DNA of 64,000 nt from Psychrobacter sp. Cmf 22.2 (GTDB lineage Bacteria; Pseudomonadota; Gammaproteobacteria; Pseudomonadales; Moraxellaceae): NCBI RefSeq assembly GCF_001921745.1, contig NZ_MRYA01000005.1, positions 124,001 to 188,000 of the forward strand, in the 5' to 3' direction. Positions within the stretch are counted from its first letter, which is position 1; every line of letters starts with the position of its first letter. The notes beneath the pieces are model-generated. The model ran no database searches. It was not told the DNA's origin and saw nothing but the letters and a program-made list of their open reading frames with translations. The position numbers and the translations under genes were made by a program. Positions 36,385 through 45,128 of this stretch are shown piece after piece.

Positions 36385-37119
36385 TTAAATCAACTCAGCC
36401 AAATCAGTCAGTCTTCGCAGCACCATATCTGGCGCATGCTGCTCAAGCTGAGCGCGGGTTTGCGCGCCTGATAGAACGCCAATACAAAGACCACAATTGG
36501 CATTTTTACCTTCTTCAATATCGATGCCGCTATCGCCAGCTTTGAGTACTTGCATTGAGTCTTTGATCCCAAAATTTTCCATAGCAAGCGTGATCATATC
36601 TGGCGCAGGACGCCCATGGCGCACATCATCCGCTGTGATCAAGGCGTCAATCTCATTACCCACCGACCAACCCAAGATAGTCAATATGTTATTGGCAGTG
36701 GTTGCATCATAGCCCGTGTTTAAGACTACCTTTCTACCCGTTTCTTTTAGCTTATTGAACAGCTCCAGCATACCCTCAAAGGATGCCAAAGTCTCTGCGG
36801 TATAAGCCTTGGCCAATCGGGTTTTGAAGATCGTAAACGCGGTATCGGTAAGTGATTCAACCTCATCACCTGCGATATCCAATTCATTTAGTATGTCAGT
36901 AATGGCTTGGCGTTTTTCCTTGCCAGCACCGAAGGCTAAGCAAATATCCAGATCAACTGCTTTATCCGCTTTATCCTCATCGATAAGCGCTTGATTGATC
37001 GCATCACGTACCGTTTTATACACCAGATTGTCTTCATTGACCGTGGTGCCTGCCATATCAAAAACACATAATTTAATATGATTGAATTGTTCTTTAATAC
37101 TATTTATATCTGTGCTCAT
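36385..37119 (-). CDS. Phosphonatase-like HAD hydrolase (TIGR03351 type)
   Basis: Close relative of phosphonoacetaldehyde hydrolase PhnX, which cuts a C-P bond to give phosphate and an aldehyde. The first HAD motif is DMAGTT with nucleophile Asp21, the DxAGT form typical of phosphonatases rather than DxDx(T/V). Lys67 in FGAGKEKRQAI, in the cap domain, is placed like the Schiff-base lysine of PhnX. An arginine (HGRPAPDM) replaces the usual HAD lysine, and AGDSGIDIEEG is the acidic motif. The 244 residues are normal. Its start overlaps the FAD-oxidoreductase stop (TAATG), so both are coupled. The substrate is phosphonoacetaldehyde or a hydroxylated analogue; no phnW transaminase is nearby. Confidence 0.86.
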   Translation of the reverse strand: MSTDINSIKEQFNHIKLCVFDMAGTTVNEDNLVYKTVRDAINQALIDEDKADKAVDLDICLAFGAGKEKRQAITDILNELDIAGDEVESLTDTAFTIFKTRLAKAYTAETLASFEGMLELFNKLKETGRKVVLNTGYDATTANNILTILGWSVGNEIDALITADDVRHGRPAPDMITLAMENFGIKDSMQVLKAGDSGIDIEEGKNANCGLCIGVLSGAQTRAQLEQHAPDMVLRRLTDLAELI

Positions 37120-38264
37120 TATTTTGACTCCAATACTAGATCAATTAATTCTTCACCAAATGCAAAGCCTGTCGAGGCACCAGTGCCGCCAGTGACAGAG
37201 CCGACAACCACGCCTTTTTCTGGAGTGGCTTTAAACACCACATCGTCTGCGCTGGGATAGACACCTAGCCAATGCTGGACGATGTCAATCTCGCCAATAC
37301 CCATCACTTGATGAAACTCTTTAATGATTAAATCATCAAGACGCACATCTCTAAATGGCAGCTCTCTGTCGCTATAATCATGGCTATCACCAATGATGAG
37401 GGAGCCGTCGGCGGATTGCACCACGATCAGATGGACGCCTGCTTTGCGCTCAGCTGACTGAACATCGTCTAATAAAGCAATCAACCCTCTTGCTTCAGGT
37501 AATTGGGCAAACCCATCATAACGAGCCAAGCTTAAATCCGACATCACCGCGGCATTTAGCTTAAATGGTTTTTTGGGCATGACGCGCAGCATATTGAGTG
37601 TGCAAAGTTTGGCCTGTGCCTGCGCTAACGTCTCAGGATACAAGCTATGCAAATCTGTACCGGGACAGACCACGCAATGCTCTGCTTGCAGCGTACCTCG
37701 GCTGGTATAGACCTTGGGCAGCTCAATCGATTGCACAGTGGTTTTATTATAAAAATCCACGCCGTGCACTTGATGTAACCAATTGGCCAATTTACTGATA
37801 GCGGTTTTTGACTCGACTCTGAGCTCATGAGGGCTATACAGCACGCCCAAGCCGTCTTTCAGATAAGGGGCATTTTTAGCTATTTCAGTTTGCGTCAGTA
37901 ATCGACAATCCGCGCCCATCTCTGTCTCTAAAAACGCCTCCGCCACGTCCATCGCTTCTGGGCGCTGAATAAGCATATGCAGGCCTCGATGTGCCACCTC
38001 GATATCTGCTTTGGGTGCTACATCTGCCCAGACATCACGCGTATGCATGGCTCGTTGCCAATGCGTCCCGCGCTGCTGTCCACTGACGGTGACAAAACCA
38101 AAGTTACGCACCGACGCGTCTTTATTTTGTGACTCACGCTCGACCAGTGCCACACTCAGCCCTTTTTTCACCGCGGCATAAGCGCTGGCAAGACCGATGA
38201 TGCCGCCACCGACGATTACCACATCGTATTTTTTCTCAGAAAGCTTTTTTATTGATTCCATCAT
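37119..38264 (-). CDS. FAD-dependent oxidoreductase of the aminophosphonate group (TIGR03364 type)
   Basis: DAO-family flavoenzyme. The N-terminal dinucleotide fold is VVIVGGGIIGLASAYAA (GxGxxG at residues 19-24), ending with the acidic VALVERE. C-terminal FAD contacts include VGSVTGGTGASTGFAFGEELIDL. Proteins of this group occur beside phosphonatase-like hydrolases, and some have been reported to oxidise 2-aminoethylphosphonate or its N-methyl form to phosphonoacetaldehyde, replacing the transaminase PhnW. That is the likely role here. The frame opens at ATG 38303, but ATG 38264 is preceded by GAGA at suitable spacing and gives the usual short N-terminus, so it is preferred. Between it and the substrate-binding protein gene there are about 58 bases. 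Confidence 0.85.
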   Translation of the reverse strand: MMESIKKLSEKKYDVVIVGGGIIGLASAYAAVKKGLSVALVERESQNKDASVRNFGFVTVSGQQRGTHWQRAMHTRDVWADVAPKADIEVAHRGLHMLIQRPEAMDVAEAFLETEMGADCRLLTQTEIAKNAPYLKDGLGVLYSPHELRVESKTAISKLANWLHQVHGVDFYNKTTVQSIELPKVYTSRGTLQAEHCVVCPGTDLHSLYPETLAQAQAKLCTLNMLRVMPKKPFKLNAAVMSDLSLARYDGFAQLPEARGLIALLDDVQSAERKAGVHLIVVQSADGSLIIGDSHDYSDRELPFRDVRLDDLIIKEFHQVMGIGEIDIVQHWLGVYPSADDVVFKATPEKGVVVGSVTGGTGASTGFAFGEELIDLVLESK

Positions 38265-38322
38265 GACTTTCTCTATTTTTAATAATTTGACAAGTTTTAA
38301 CATTTAGCGAGCGCTGCCTAAC

Positions 38323-39315
38323 TTATAGCTTTTGACCGTGAAAAAACGCCCGATGCCTATCTAATAGCTCAGCGGTAAGCGGCTCAGCATAGGTTTTTAC
38401 ATTTTTGATTTGGTTTTCAGATGCCACCGTCTCGCCGTCGTAGATGATATTTGGGTATATCTCTAGCAGCTTGGGGCGTGCATTCTTGACGATGACTTCA
38501 GCCATTTTCATGGCATTTTGATTGGTTTTATCGCCTTTATCGACGACCGCAACGGACTCACTCAGCGTATAGTTGCCTTCGCTTGGATCGATGTAATCAA
38601 TGGGTAGCCCTTCTGCTTTATTAACGACGGCTTGATGACGCATGCCAAAACCGATTGGCACCTCACCTGCCATGACTTTCTTCAATGGGCCTGATCCTGA
38701 TAATTCTAAATTTGGTCCGGCGTTTTCACGAATACTATTCATGAGTGTTTGTCCTTCGGCATCCATGCCATAGGCAGCAGTGATATTCTGCACAAATAAC
38801 CAACCGGTCGATGAGCCATTGGGATCAACCATCGCAATTTTGTTTTTATAAATGGGCTTTGCCAAATCTTTGGCGCTGGTTGGTCTGGGTAGGTTTTGCG
38901 CGGCCATCTCTTTGGTATTTAAAATGATTGCTCCAGTAAAGCTTAAAATGGGCGCATAGTAACTAGGTACTGCGACTTGGGGATTGACCTCAAAGCTGAC
39001 ATCCTTAAACATCGAATGTTTGGCTTGTGCGCTCTCTAAATAAAATGAGCTCATGGTCACAAGATCTGCTTCTATATTCTTACCTTCCGCCAACAAGCGC
39101 CCGCCAAGCTCACCGGTGCCAAAGGATTGGAAAATATATTGACCTTCATAGCCTGCTTGATCTAATACCGCTTGGATGACTTCTACCGCTTCTTCGTCGG
39201 CGTTACTATAAATGATGACTTCTTCTGCGCTATTGTCCTTAGAAGCGGCTGAGCTACAGCCTACCAATGTGAATCCGAAAGCAAGACTCACCATTAACGT
39301 TTTGAGTGAAAACAT
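38323..39315 (-). CDS. ABC transporter substrate-binding lipoprotein, putative 2-aminoethylphosphonate uptake
   Basis: Periplasmic binding protein of the iron/2-aminoethylphosphonate cluster. It begins with a lipoprotein signal (FGFTLVGC, lipid-modified Cys20). The mature part has VIIYSNADEEAVEVIQAVLDQ, FGTGELGGRLLAE and ADLVTMSSFYL, then MVDPNGSSTGWLFVQ and IGFGMRHQAVVNKA, as expected for this group. The 330 residues are normal. AGGAT precedes the ATG. Placement between an oxidase/phosphonatase pair and a permease/ATPase pair supports an aminophosphonate ligand over iron. Confidence 0.85.
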   Translation of the reverse strand: MFSLKTLMVSLAFGFTLVGCSSAASKDNSAEEVIIYSNADEEAVEVIQAVLDQAGYEGQYIFQSFGTGELGGRLLAEGKNIEADLVTMSSFYLESAQAKHSMFKDVSFEVNPQVAVPSYYAPILSFTGAIILNTKEMAAQNLPRPTSAKDLAKPIYKNKIAMVDPNGSSTGWLFVQNITAAYGMDAEGQTLMNSIRENAGPNLELSGSGPLKKVMAGEVPIGFGMRHQAVVNKAEGLPIDYIDPSEGNYTLSESVAVVDKGDKTNQNAMKMAEVIVKNARPKLLEIYPNIIYDGETVASENQIKNVKTYAEPLTAELLDRHRAFFHGQKL

Positions 39316-39426
39316 TTTTTATCCTATAGATTTTATTGAGTTTTAATGGGTAAAGTTTGGGTATATTTTCGATAGCTAAATAGTTATCAATTGCTATAGT
39401 CGTTTCAATCTAAAAAGAACACAGTA

Positions 39427-39498
39427 CTGCTGGGATGAATTTTTTGAAGCCTCTGGAGTGCAAAGCGCACAGCAAGCGAGAAAAATTTATACCAGCAG
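39427..39498. repeat. 72-base palindromic intergenic element
   Basis: CTGCTGG (39427-39433) and CCAGCAG (39492-39498) form the outer arms. Pairing continues inward with a few mismatches to about 19 base pairs (GATGAATTTTTT against AAAAATTTAT), enclosing a GC-richer core with its own small GTGC/GCAC hairpin. It lies alone in the 233-base gap between the permease and binding-protein genes. It looks like a REP- or MITE-type element or a processing hairpin that could adjust relative expression. Confidence 0.55.
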
Positions 39499-39548
39499 AA
39501 CGCAATTTTTAACGTATCCCTTTTATTTTGAACTGCCTATAACCATGC

Positions 39549-41231
39549 TTAAGCAGTCGTTGGCGCAATAATCGTATCGTCTGTTGCTTTCGGTATGCCG
39601 TAGAGACGTCTGCTATATAGATGACGAATGATGGCAAACAGGATCAAGGCGCAGATATTGGTCAGCAATATCATCAGCGATAAGATAAAAATCTCATCAA
39701 AGCGCGCAAAATGCTGCAATTCGACGATTTTGGTGGTAAGCACCATGGTTTTGGCACCAGAGATAAAGATAACCGCGCTAATCGTCACCATGGCACTGAT
39801 AAAGTAGAAGGACGCCACCTCGATTAAGGTAAAAAACGAGTTGGGAATCACCACGCGCCGCAGCGTCGCAAACCACGAATCACCCAGTAAGCTCGCCGTC
39901 GTCTCCCAGCCTAGATTCATCTTAGCCAGCGCATTTTTACTCATCAGATAAGGGGTGGCAAAGTAGTGAATGATGTTGCTTATCACGATAATAAAAATAG
40001 TATTGGCGACAGCAGAGCCTGAAAACATCATAAGATAAGCAATACCGACCACCATCCCTGGTACGGTGTTGGTCACCAATGCTGAGCTCTGGATGCTGAA
40101 TTTACCGATGTTAAATAAACCTGAGCGCTCGCACAACAGTGCTGAAAAGTAAGTGATTAAGGTGCCAAAGACAGCCGTCAATACCGCGACGATGAGCGAG
40201 TTTTGGTAGACGCGCATGAGATTGGCAGATTCTAAAACCTTGCTGACGGTTTCTGTGCTGAATTGCATTTGATAAGGCCATGTCTTGATCCATGGAATGA
40301 TAAATATCACCGCAAAAACCATCAGTAAGCAAAACAAGATAGCGCTCGATAATACGGCTAATACTCGGTCTTTGATTTTCGAAGTAGGCAGGTCGATATT
40401 TTCAACCGAATCGTAACGCACATTAAAGCGCGCGACATACCAGAGTATGGCAATGCTCAATATCGATGGAATGAGCATAAACAATGCGACCACTGCCCCT
40501 TTTTCAAACGAAGGCGACGCGCCTAGTATTTGGGTATAAAGCTCGGTAGCGATGACTTTATATTGCCCGCCAATGGACGCCGGAATGCCAAAGTCGGTAA
40601 AGGCTAAAAAGAAACACTGAATCATGGCCGCGGCAAAAGTACCAATTAACGGGCGAATCACCGTCATGTCAAACTGGCGCAGAGACGAATCGCCCATTAA
40701 TTCTGAGACGATCACGAACTTTTTGTCTAAATATTGAAAGGTATTGTTGAGTAATAAAAAAGCGATAGGTAAAGTATAAATGGTATAGCCAAGCCACATT
40801 CCTTGAAAGCCGTATATATGTTCAAACAACTGAAAGCCGAGTATTTGAGTCAACAGACCTTGCTTGCCAAAGGTATAAATAATGGCAAAACCATAAGTCA
40901 CCGTGGGCAACAACATAGGCAACAAGGCGGCAACCTTGATGGCCTTTTTAAAGCCCTTTGGTAAATTGGTCCAGTGCACGGTATAAGCTAAGATAAAAGC
41001 AAGCACGGTGGCACTCAGCGCACTCATCGTCGCCACAAAAAAACTATTAAACATCACTTGCTGAAAGCCATCACTACTTGCGATGGCGGTATAATTGTCC
41101 AAGCCAATACCATCGCCGACATTTAGTGACAGCGCCAGTATCTTACCTAAGGGTACAAATAAAAAAACGATGAATAAAATCGTCACAAATAGCCAAATGG
41201 CTTTTGTTTGGGGTGGGTTACTCAGCTTCAT
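39549..41231 (-). CDS. ABC transporter permease, two fused permease domains (putative aminophosphonate uptake)
   Basis: Long inner-membrane protein of 560 residues containing two copies of the binding-protein-dependent permease domain, each with about six helices. The first half has IRPLIGTFAAAMIQCFFLAFTD and the second VVIPNSFFTLIEVASFYF; both lie at the EAA loop that contacts the ATPase. Such fused permeases occur in the iron(III) and 2-aminoethylphosphonate families. The frame opens at TTG 41246, but ATG 41231 with GGA upstream is preferred. The gene lies between the ATPase gene (96 bases upstream) and the binding-protein gene (233 bases downstream). Confidence 0.87.
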   Translation of the reverse strand: MKLSNPPQTKAIWLFVTILFIVFLFVPLGKILALSLNVGDGIGLDNYTAIASSDGFQQVMFNSFFVATMSALSATVLAFILAYTVHWTNLPKGFKKAIKVAALLPMLLPTVTYGFAIIYTFGKQGLLTQILGFQLFEHIYGFQGMWLGYTIYTLPIAFLLLNNTFQYLDKKFVIVSELMGDSSLRQFDMTVIRPLIGTFAAAMIQCFFLAFTDFGIPASIGGQYKVIATELYTQILGASPSFEKGAVVALFMLIPSILSIAILWYVARFNVRYDSVENIDLPTSKIKDRVLAVLSSAILFCLLMVFAVIFIIPWIKTWPYQMQFSTETVSKVLESANLMRVYQNSLIVAVLTAVFGTLITYFSALLCERSGLFNIGKFSIQSSALVTNTVPGMVVGIAYLMMFSGSAVANTIFIIVISNIIHYFATPYLMSKNALAKMNLGWETTASLLGDSWFATLRRVVIPNSFFTLIEVASFYFISAMVTISAVIFISGAKTMVLTTKIVELQHFARFDEIFILSLMILLTNICALILFAIIRHLYSRRLYGIPKATDDTIIAPTTA

Positions 41232-41327
41232 AAACGTCCAGAACAATCAAATGGTCAGGTTTTTACTGAATGACAGCTATCGTCAGTCTCTCAGTCACCA
41301 ATACAGTTACTACAGGCTTTTATCAGC

Positions 41328-42215
41328 TTAGCCTTTTACCGCGTTTTTTGACTGTTGCTTATCATGAGCGGTGACAGTATGAGAGTCTGTAGGACGGGAA
41401 CTAACATCAGCCTCATACTGTCCATAGTTTTGAGTTTGCGTGTATTTGCTCAGTGGGTCGATTTCAGAGAGACCATCAGCAAATAAGCTTAAGATATTAC
41501 GACGTTTGATATTGAGCTGGTTAAGAATAAAGTTGGTGACGAAATCATTGGCAGGGTTGTGTATGATTTCAGCGGGCTGAGCGAACTGCGCCACCTTGCC
41601 TTCTGATAGCAGCAAGATACGATCCGATAACGTCATCGCCTCTTCGGGGTCATGGGTGACAATCAAGGTAGTCAGCTGATAGCGCTTTGCAATCTCACGA
41701 ATACGCGCTTTGACCGTTTCCTTAATTACTCCATCTAGTGCCGATAAAGGCTCGTCTAATAACAGTATCTTAGGTTTCATCACCAATGTACGAGCCAGCG
41801 CGACACGCTGCTTTTGACCGCCTGATAGCTGATGAACGCGCTTGTTTAGATGCGCCTTGATATCGAGCAAGTCGACCAGTTCATCGACCTCTTGTTGTGT
41901 GCTCATATTCGGATTATTACGCAGACCGTATTCGATATTTTGTTTGACACTCAGGTTGGGAAATAACGCATAATCCTGAAAGACGATATTAAAGCCCCGT
42001 TGCCTCATGGAGACGCGGGTAATATCCTCGCCGTTGTAGGCGATCCTGCCACCACTGATATCGGTCAAGCCCAAAATCATGTGCAACAAGGTGGTCTTGC
42101 CGCAACCTGATGGCCCCAATATCGAGACGATCTCTCCTTTATTGATTTTTAGTGATATATCTTCAAAGATAACTTTGTCATCATACTTCTTGGTCACTTG
42201 CCTGAGCTCTAACAT
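41328..42215 (-). CDS. ABC transporter ATP-binding protein (putative aminophosphonate uptake)
   Basis: Energises the importer. Walker A GPSGCGKTT, Q-loop FNIVFQDYALFP, signature LSGGQKQRVALARTL, Walker B ILLLDEPLSALD and the switch histidine in VTHDPEEAMTL are all intact. The C-terminus is short, with no full TOBE domain, and ends in a polar tail of about 60 residues. ATG 42215 is chosen over GTG 42221 because AGGTGAG is five to six bases before it. It is the first gene of the phosphonate operon, in the order ATPase, permease, binding protein, oxidase, hydrolase. Confidence 0.9.
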   Translation of the reverse strand: MLELRQVTKKYDDKVIFEDISLKINKGEIVSILGPSGCGKTTLLHMILGLTDISGGRIAYNGEDITRVSMRQRGFNIVFQDYALFPNLSVKQNIEYGLRNNPNMSTQQEVDELVDLLDIKAHLNKRVHQLSGGQKQRVALARTLVMKPKILLLDEPLSALDGVIKETVKARIREIAKRYQLTTLIVTHDPEEAMTLSDRILLLSEGKVAQFAQPAEIIHNPANDFVTNFILNQLNIKRRNILSLFADGLSEIDPLSKYTQTQNYGQYEADVSSRPTDSHTVTAHDKQQSKNAVKG

Positions 42216-42641
42216 ATCCACTCACCTAATCGCGTAAAAGTTTTAGTACTTATCTTGGATAGGTCAGCAGTGTAGTCATTAGTTATGACATTTTGATGAA
42301 GGTAATATGACAAGACGATGACTTAACTGAACAATACTACTTAGGATTTACCCACTTAACTTCTCTTTTAGTTCAAAACAACTATCTACATTTAGTATGA
42401 TGGGTAACTATTTATAGCTAACTCCCCCCTCCTTATAGTTTACTAACACAGTAGATTTTTTTGCATCAAAATATGGAAAATTGTAATAACTTGACGATAT
42501 TTCAATATAATCACGCATTTATTATTTATAACTTATAAACACGATAAAAATTTGTTATACCGTTATAAATGCGGTAAAAACGATATGTATAAAAGGCAGT
42601 AGCTATATAATGATAGTATCTACCGTATAGGCATTTAAGAC
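42216..42641. other. Divergent intergenic region between the phosphonate operon and truC
   Basis: Very AT-rich. It contains a perfect TATAAT (42606-42611) about 30 bases before the truC ATG, a likely -10. A dyad TACCG (42558-42562)/CGGTA (42572-42576) with nine bases between the arms could be an operator for either side. No promoter could be assigned with confidence to the minus-strand operon, and no supported reading frame is present. Confidence 0.5.
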
Positions 42642-43433
42642 ATGAACATGGATATGGACATCGAAAACGGCAACACTGACCAACATGCCGACCCAATAGA
42701 GATCATCTATGAAGATGAGTTTTTGGTAGCGATTAATAAAGAAGCGGGTTTACTCGTCCATCGCAGTTGGCTGGATAAGGGCGAGACGCGCTTTGCCTTG
42801 CAGCTGACTCGTGATGCGGTAGGGTGTCATGTATATCCAGTACATCGGTTGGATAGGCCGACATCAGGCGTGTTGCTCTTTGCTAAAAGCTCTGCTGTGG
42901 CGCGCAGTCTGACCGAGGCGTTTACTGAACGCAAGGTTAGTAAGCAATACCTGGCCGTGGTACGCGGCTTTATGTCAGAGCAAGGTAGTATTGATTATGC
43001 GTTAAGCTTTAAGCCCGATGCCATCGCCGATAAATTTGCTGACTTGGACAAACCTGCGCAAGAAGCGGTGACCCATTGGCAACGTCTAGCACAAATTGAG
43101 CTGCCATTTGCGGTATCAAGAAAGCATGATACTAGCCGCTATAGTCTCGTGCGTCTAACGCCAGAGACGGGACGTAAGCATCAGCTGCGCAGGCATATGA
43201 AACATCTATTCCATCCTATAGTAGGCGATACTAGCCATGGTGACGGACGGCACAATCGATTTTTTCGTACTCAATATGATTGTACGCGTATGCTGCTGCA
43301 TGCGCAAAGTTTAGCGCTCAGTCATCCAGTCACTGGTGAGTCATTGGTGCTAAAAGCGGAATTAGACGATCAATGGAGAAACATTTTGGAAGCTTTTGAT
43401 TGGGTCAAGAGTGCTGAATATTCAAGCTCTTAG
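42642..43433 (+). CDS. truC: tRNA pseudouridine(65) synthase TruC
   Basis: RluA-family pseudouridine synthase. The catalytic block is VHRLDRPTSGVLLFAKS, with the active-site Asp in HRLDR. LTPETGRKHQLRRHMKHLFHPIVGDTSHGDGRHNRFFR closely follows E. coli TruC, which modifies U65 of tRNA, and separates it from RluA, RluC and RluD. The first 15 residues are acidic and Met-rich (three in-frame ATGs at residues 1, 3 and 5), so the start could shift by a few codons. It is divergent from the phosphonate operon. Confidence 0.9.
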   Translation: MNMDMDIENGNTDQHADPIEIIYEDEFLVAINKEAGLLVHRSWLDKGETRFALQLTRDAVGCHVYPVHRLDRPTSGVLLFAKSSAVARSLTEAFTERKVSKQYLAVVRGFMSEQGSIDYALSFKPDAIADKFADLDKPAQEAVTHWQRLAQIELPFAVSRKHDTSRYSLVRLTPETGRKHQLRRHMKHLFHPIVGDTSHGDGRHNRFFRTQYDCTRMLLHAQSLALSHPVTGESLVLKAELDDQWRNILEAFDWVKSAEYSSS

Positions 43434-43565
43434 TGAGGACTTGAACGTTAGGCTATGAGATATTGCGATCAGTACTCTAAATCTATTTATATAAAATCAA
43501 TGTACATAGCAGTGTACTTTTCAAAATGAAATGTCGACTATGTTACAAGAATTTATAGGATGAAG

Positions 43566-44039
43566 ATGAGAAAACAATTTTTAATTTTAGCAAGCTTATT
43601 AGTCACCAGTTGTACGACAACCACAGTGGCTACACGATCTGAACAAATAAAACCTATTCAAGAAACCATGAAGCCTACGTGGAAGACCAGCATTTTCTAT
43701 TACTACGTCAATCCGGTAAGACCAGCTCAATCAGCCGTTGTTGTAGAGGGGAGATTTGCATGGAAAGATGGATGTATATACTTAGTAGGTAGAGATGGCA
43801 TTTATAACACAGCTATGTTTCCACTCTACCCAAAAGATATTGTTAAATGGGATGAATCGAGCAAAACTTTGATTTTAGATGGACGTATTTATAAGATGGG
43901 CGATTTTATTTTAACAAATGGTCAGTATTCAGATTACGTACCCCAAAGCCCCATTGGCATAGAATATGAAAAGCAAGGAGATAAAAAGTGTCTAAACCCT
44001 ACATTGGCTAAAATTGGGACAATGGATATAGAAAATTAA
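43566..44039 (+). CDS. Small lipoprotein of unknown function
   Basis: I do not recognise a family. ATG 43566 (preceded by AGGA) is preferred over ATG 43560. The product of 157 residues opens with a lipoprotein signal, MRKQFLILASLLVTSC, with LVTSC as lipobox. The mature part is probably beta-rich: VVVEGRFAWKDGCIYLVGRDGIYNTAMFPLYP, then KTLILDGRIYKMGDFILTNGQYS. It has a second cysteine pair candidate (DGCIY and KKCLN). Outer- or inner-membrane anchoring in the periplasm is inferred. It follows truC by 132 bases and may share its transcript. Confidence 0.75.
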   Translation: MRKQFLILASLLVTSCTTTTVATRSEQIKPIQETMKPTWKTSIFYYYVNPVRPAQSAVVVEGRFAWKDGCIYLVGRDGIYNTAMFPLYPKDIVKWDESSKTLILDGRIYKMGDFILTNGQYSDYVPQSPIGIEYEKQGDKKCLNPTLAKIGTMDIEN

Positions 44040-44207
44040 AAGACTGTCTTAGATCAATAAAATTATCAATGATAGCGTTAAGAGAAAAAATTAACTATGC
44101 TGGTATACCTCAACGGAACCACTTAATTAAGAGCATTAAACAACAAATAGACCACCTAAAATAGACTGTTATAAGAGAACCCCTTATATTAGACCGCTAA
44201 GCCATAC

Positions 44208-45041
44208 CTAAACCAGCCCTTTATAAAGAAAATAAAGCCCCACTACGAATAACAATACCGAAAAACACTTTTTCAACAGAGGCGGTGAAAGCATATGAGC
44301 GACTTTAGCGCCAATTTTGGCAGTAAAAAAGCTCATACTCGCAATGCCCAAAAAGGCATAAATATGCACAAAGCCAATGGTATTGGGCACATCAATATGC
44401 TGCTGCATACCAAAGAACATAAAGCCTAACGCGCCAGCAATGGCAATAGGCAAACCGCATGCCGCTGAAGTGCCCACTGCTTTTTGCATGACGACCCCAT
44501 AACGGGTGAGATACGGCACCGTTAAGCTGCCGCCACCAATACCAAAGATGGCCGATGCTACACCAATCACCCCACCCGCTGCCAATTGTTTTGGTTTTGA
44601 AGGCAACGCTGGATTATTATCGTTAATATTGGTCGTATTACTGATATTGGCAGCTACTTTCTTTTTGCCACCCATAAACATTCTATAAGCGACCCAAAGT
44701 AAAAACACCCCGACGATGAGCTGCAGATATAACCCTGATATTTGCCCTGCTATTCCTGCTCCCAAAAAGCAGCCTAGAGCCAAACCGGGGGCGAGGTTTT
44801 TAAAGACCGGCCACATGACACCGCCCTTTTTATTATGCGCCATTAATGAGCTGATCGAGGTGACGATGATGGTCGCAAGCGATGTCCCCAAAGCCAGATG
44901 CATGATGGTATCGGCATCGTAGCCCATTTGGGTAAAAACGATAAACAATAGCGGTACAATGATAGTGCCACCGCCCACGCCAAACAGTCCGGCCGCAAAC
45001 CCTGCTAGTGCGCCGATGATTAAAAAAATGAGAAATTCCAC
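44208..45041 (-). CDS. TauE/SafE family (TSUP) sulfite/sulfonate exporter-like protein
   Basis: Integral membrane protein of 277 residues with two related halves. Each half carries the family GxxGG pattern: GFAAGLFGVGGGTIIVPLLF at the N-terminus and GVASAIFGIGGGSLTVPYLTRYG in the middle. There are about eight hydrophobic helices. Members move sulfite, sulfoacetate or related anions; the substrate here is unknown, although adjacency to methionine synthesis genes makes a sulphur compound attractive. The start is GTG at 45041 without a strong ribosome binding site. It follows the flavin reductase gene after 87 bases and may be in the same transcript. Confidence 0.9.
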   Translation of the reverse strand: MEFLIFLIIGALAGFAAGLFGVGGGTIIVPLLFIVFTQMGYDADTIMHLALGTSLATIIVTSISSLMAHNKKGGVMWPVFKNLAPGLALGCFLGAGIAGQISGLYLQLIVGVFLLWVAYRMFMGGKKKVAANISNTTNINDNNPALPSKPKQLAAGGVIGVASAIFGIGGGSLTVPYLTRYGVVMQKAVGTSAACGLPIAIAGALGFMFFGMQQHIDVPNTIGFVHIYAFLGIASMSFFTAKIGAKVAHMLSPPLLKKCFSVLLFVVGLYFLYKGLV

Positions 45042-45128
45042 GAGATAGCGTCTTCTTAGTTAGTAAGTAATAAGATGGCTTTGAAAGTTGGATCAATATA
45101 AATGAGATACATTGAATCAAGCACTCAT

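Noticed and set aside
44069..44164. 31-codon frame after the small lipoprotein gene
   Set aside because: No ribosome binding site, no terminator of its own and no recognisable product.
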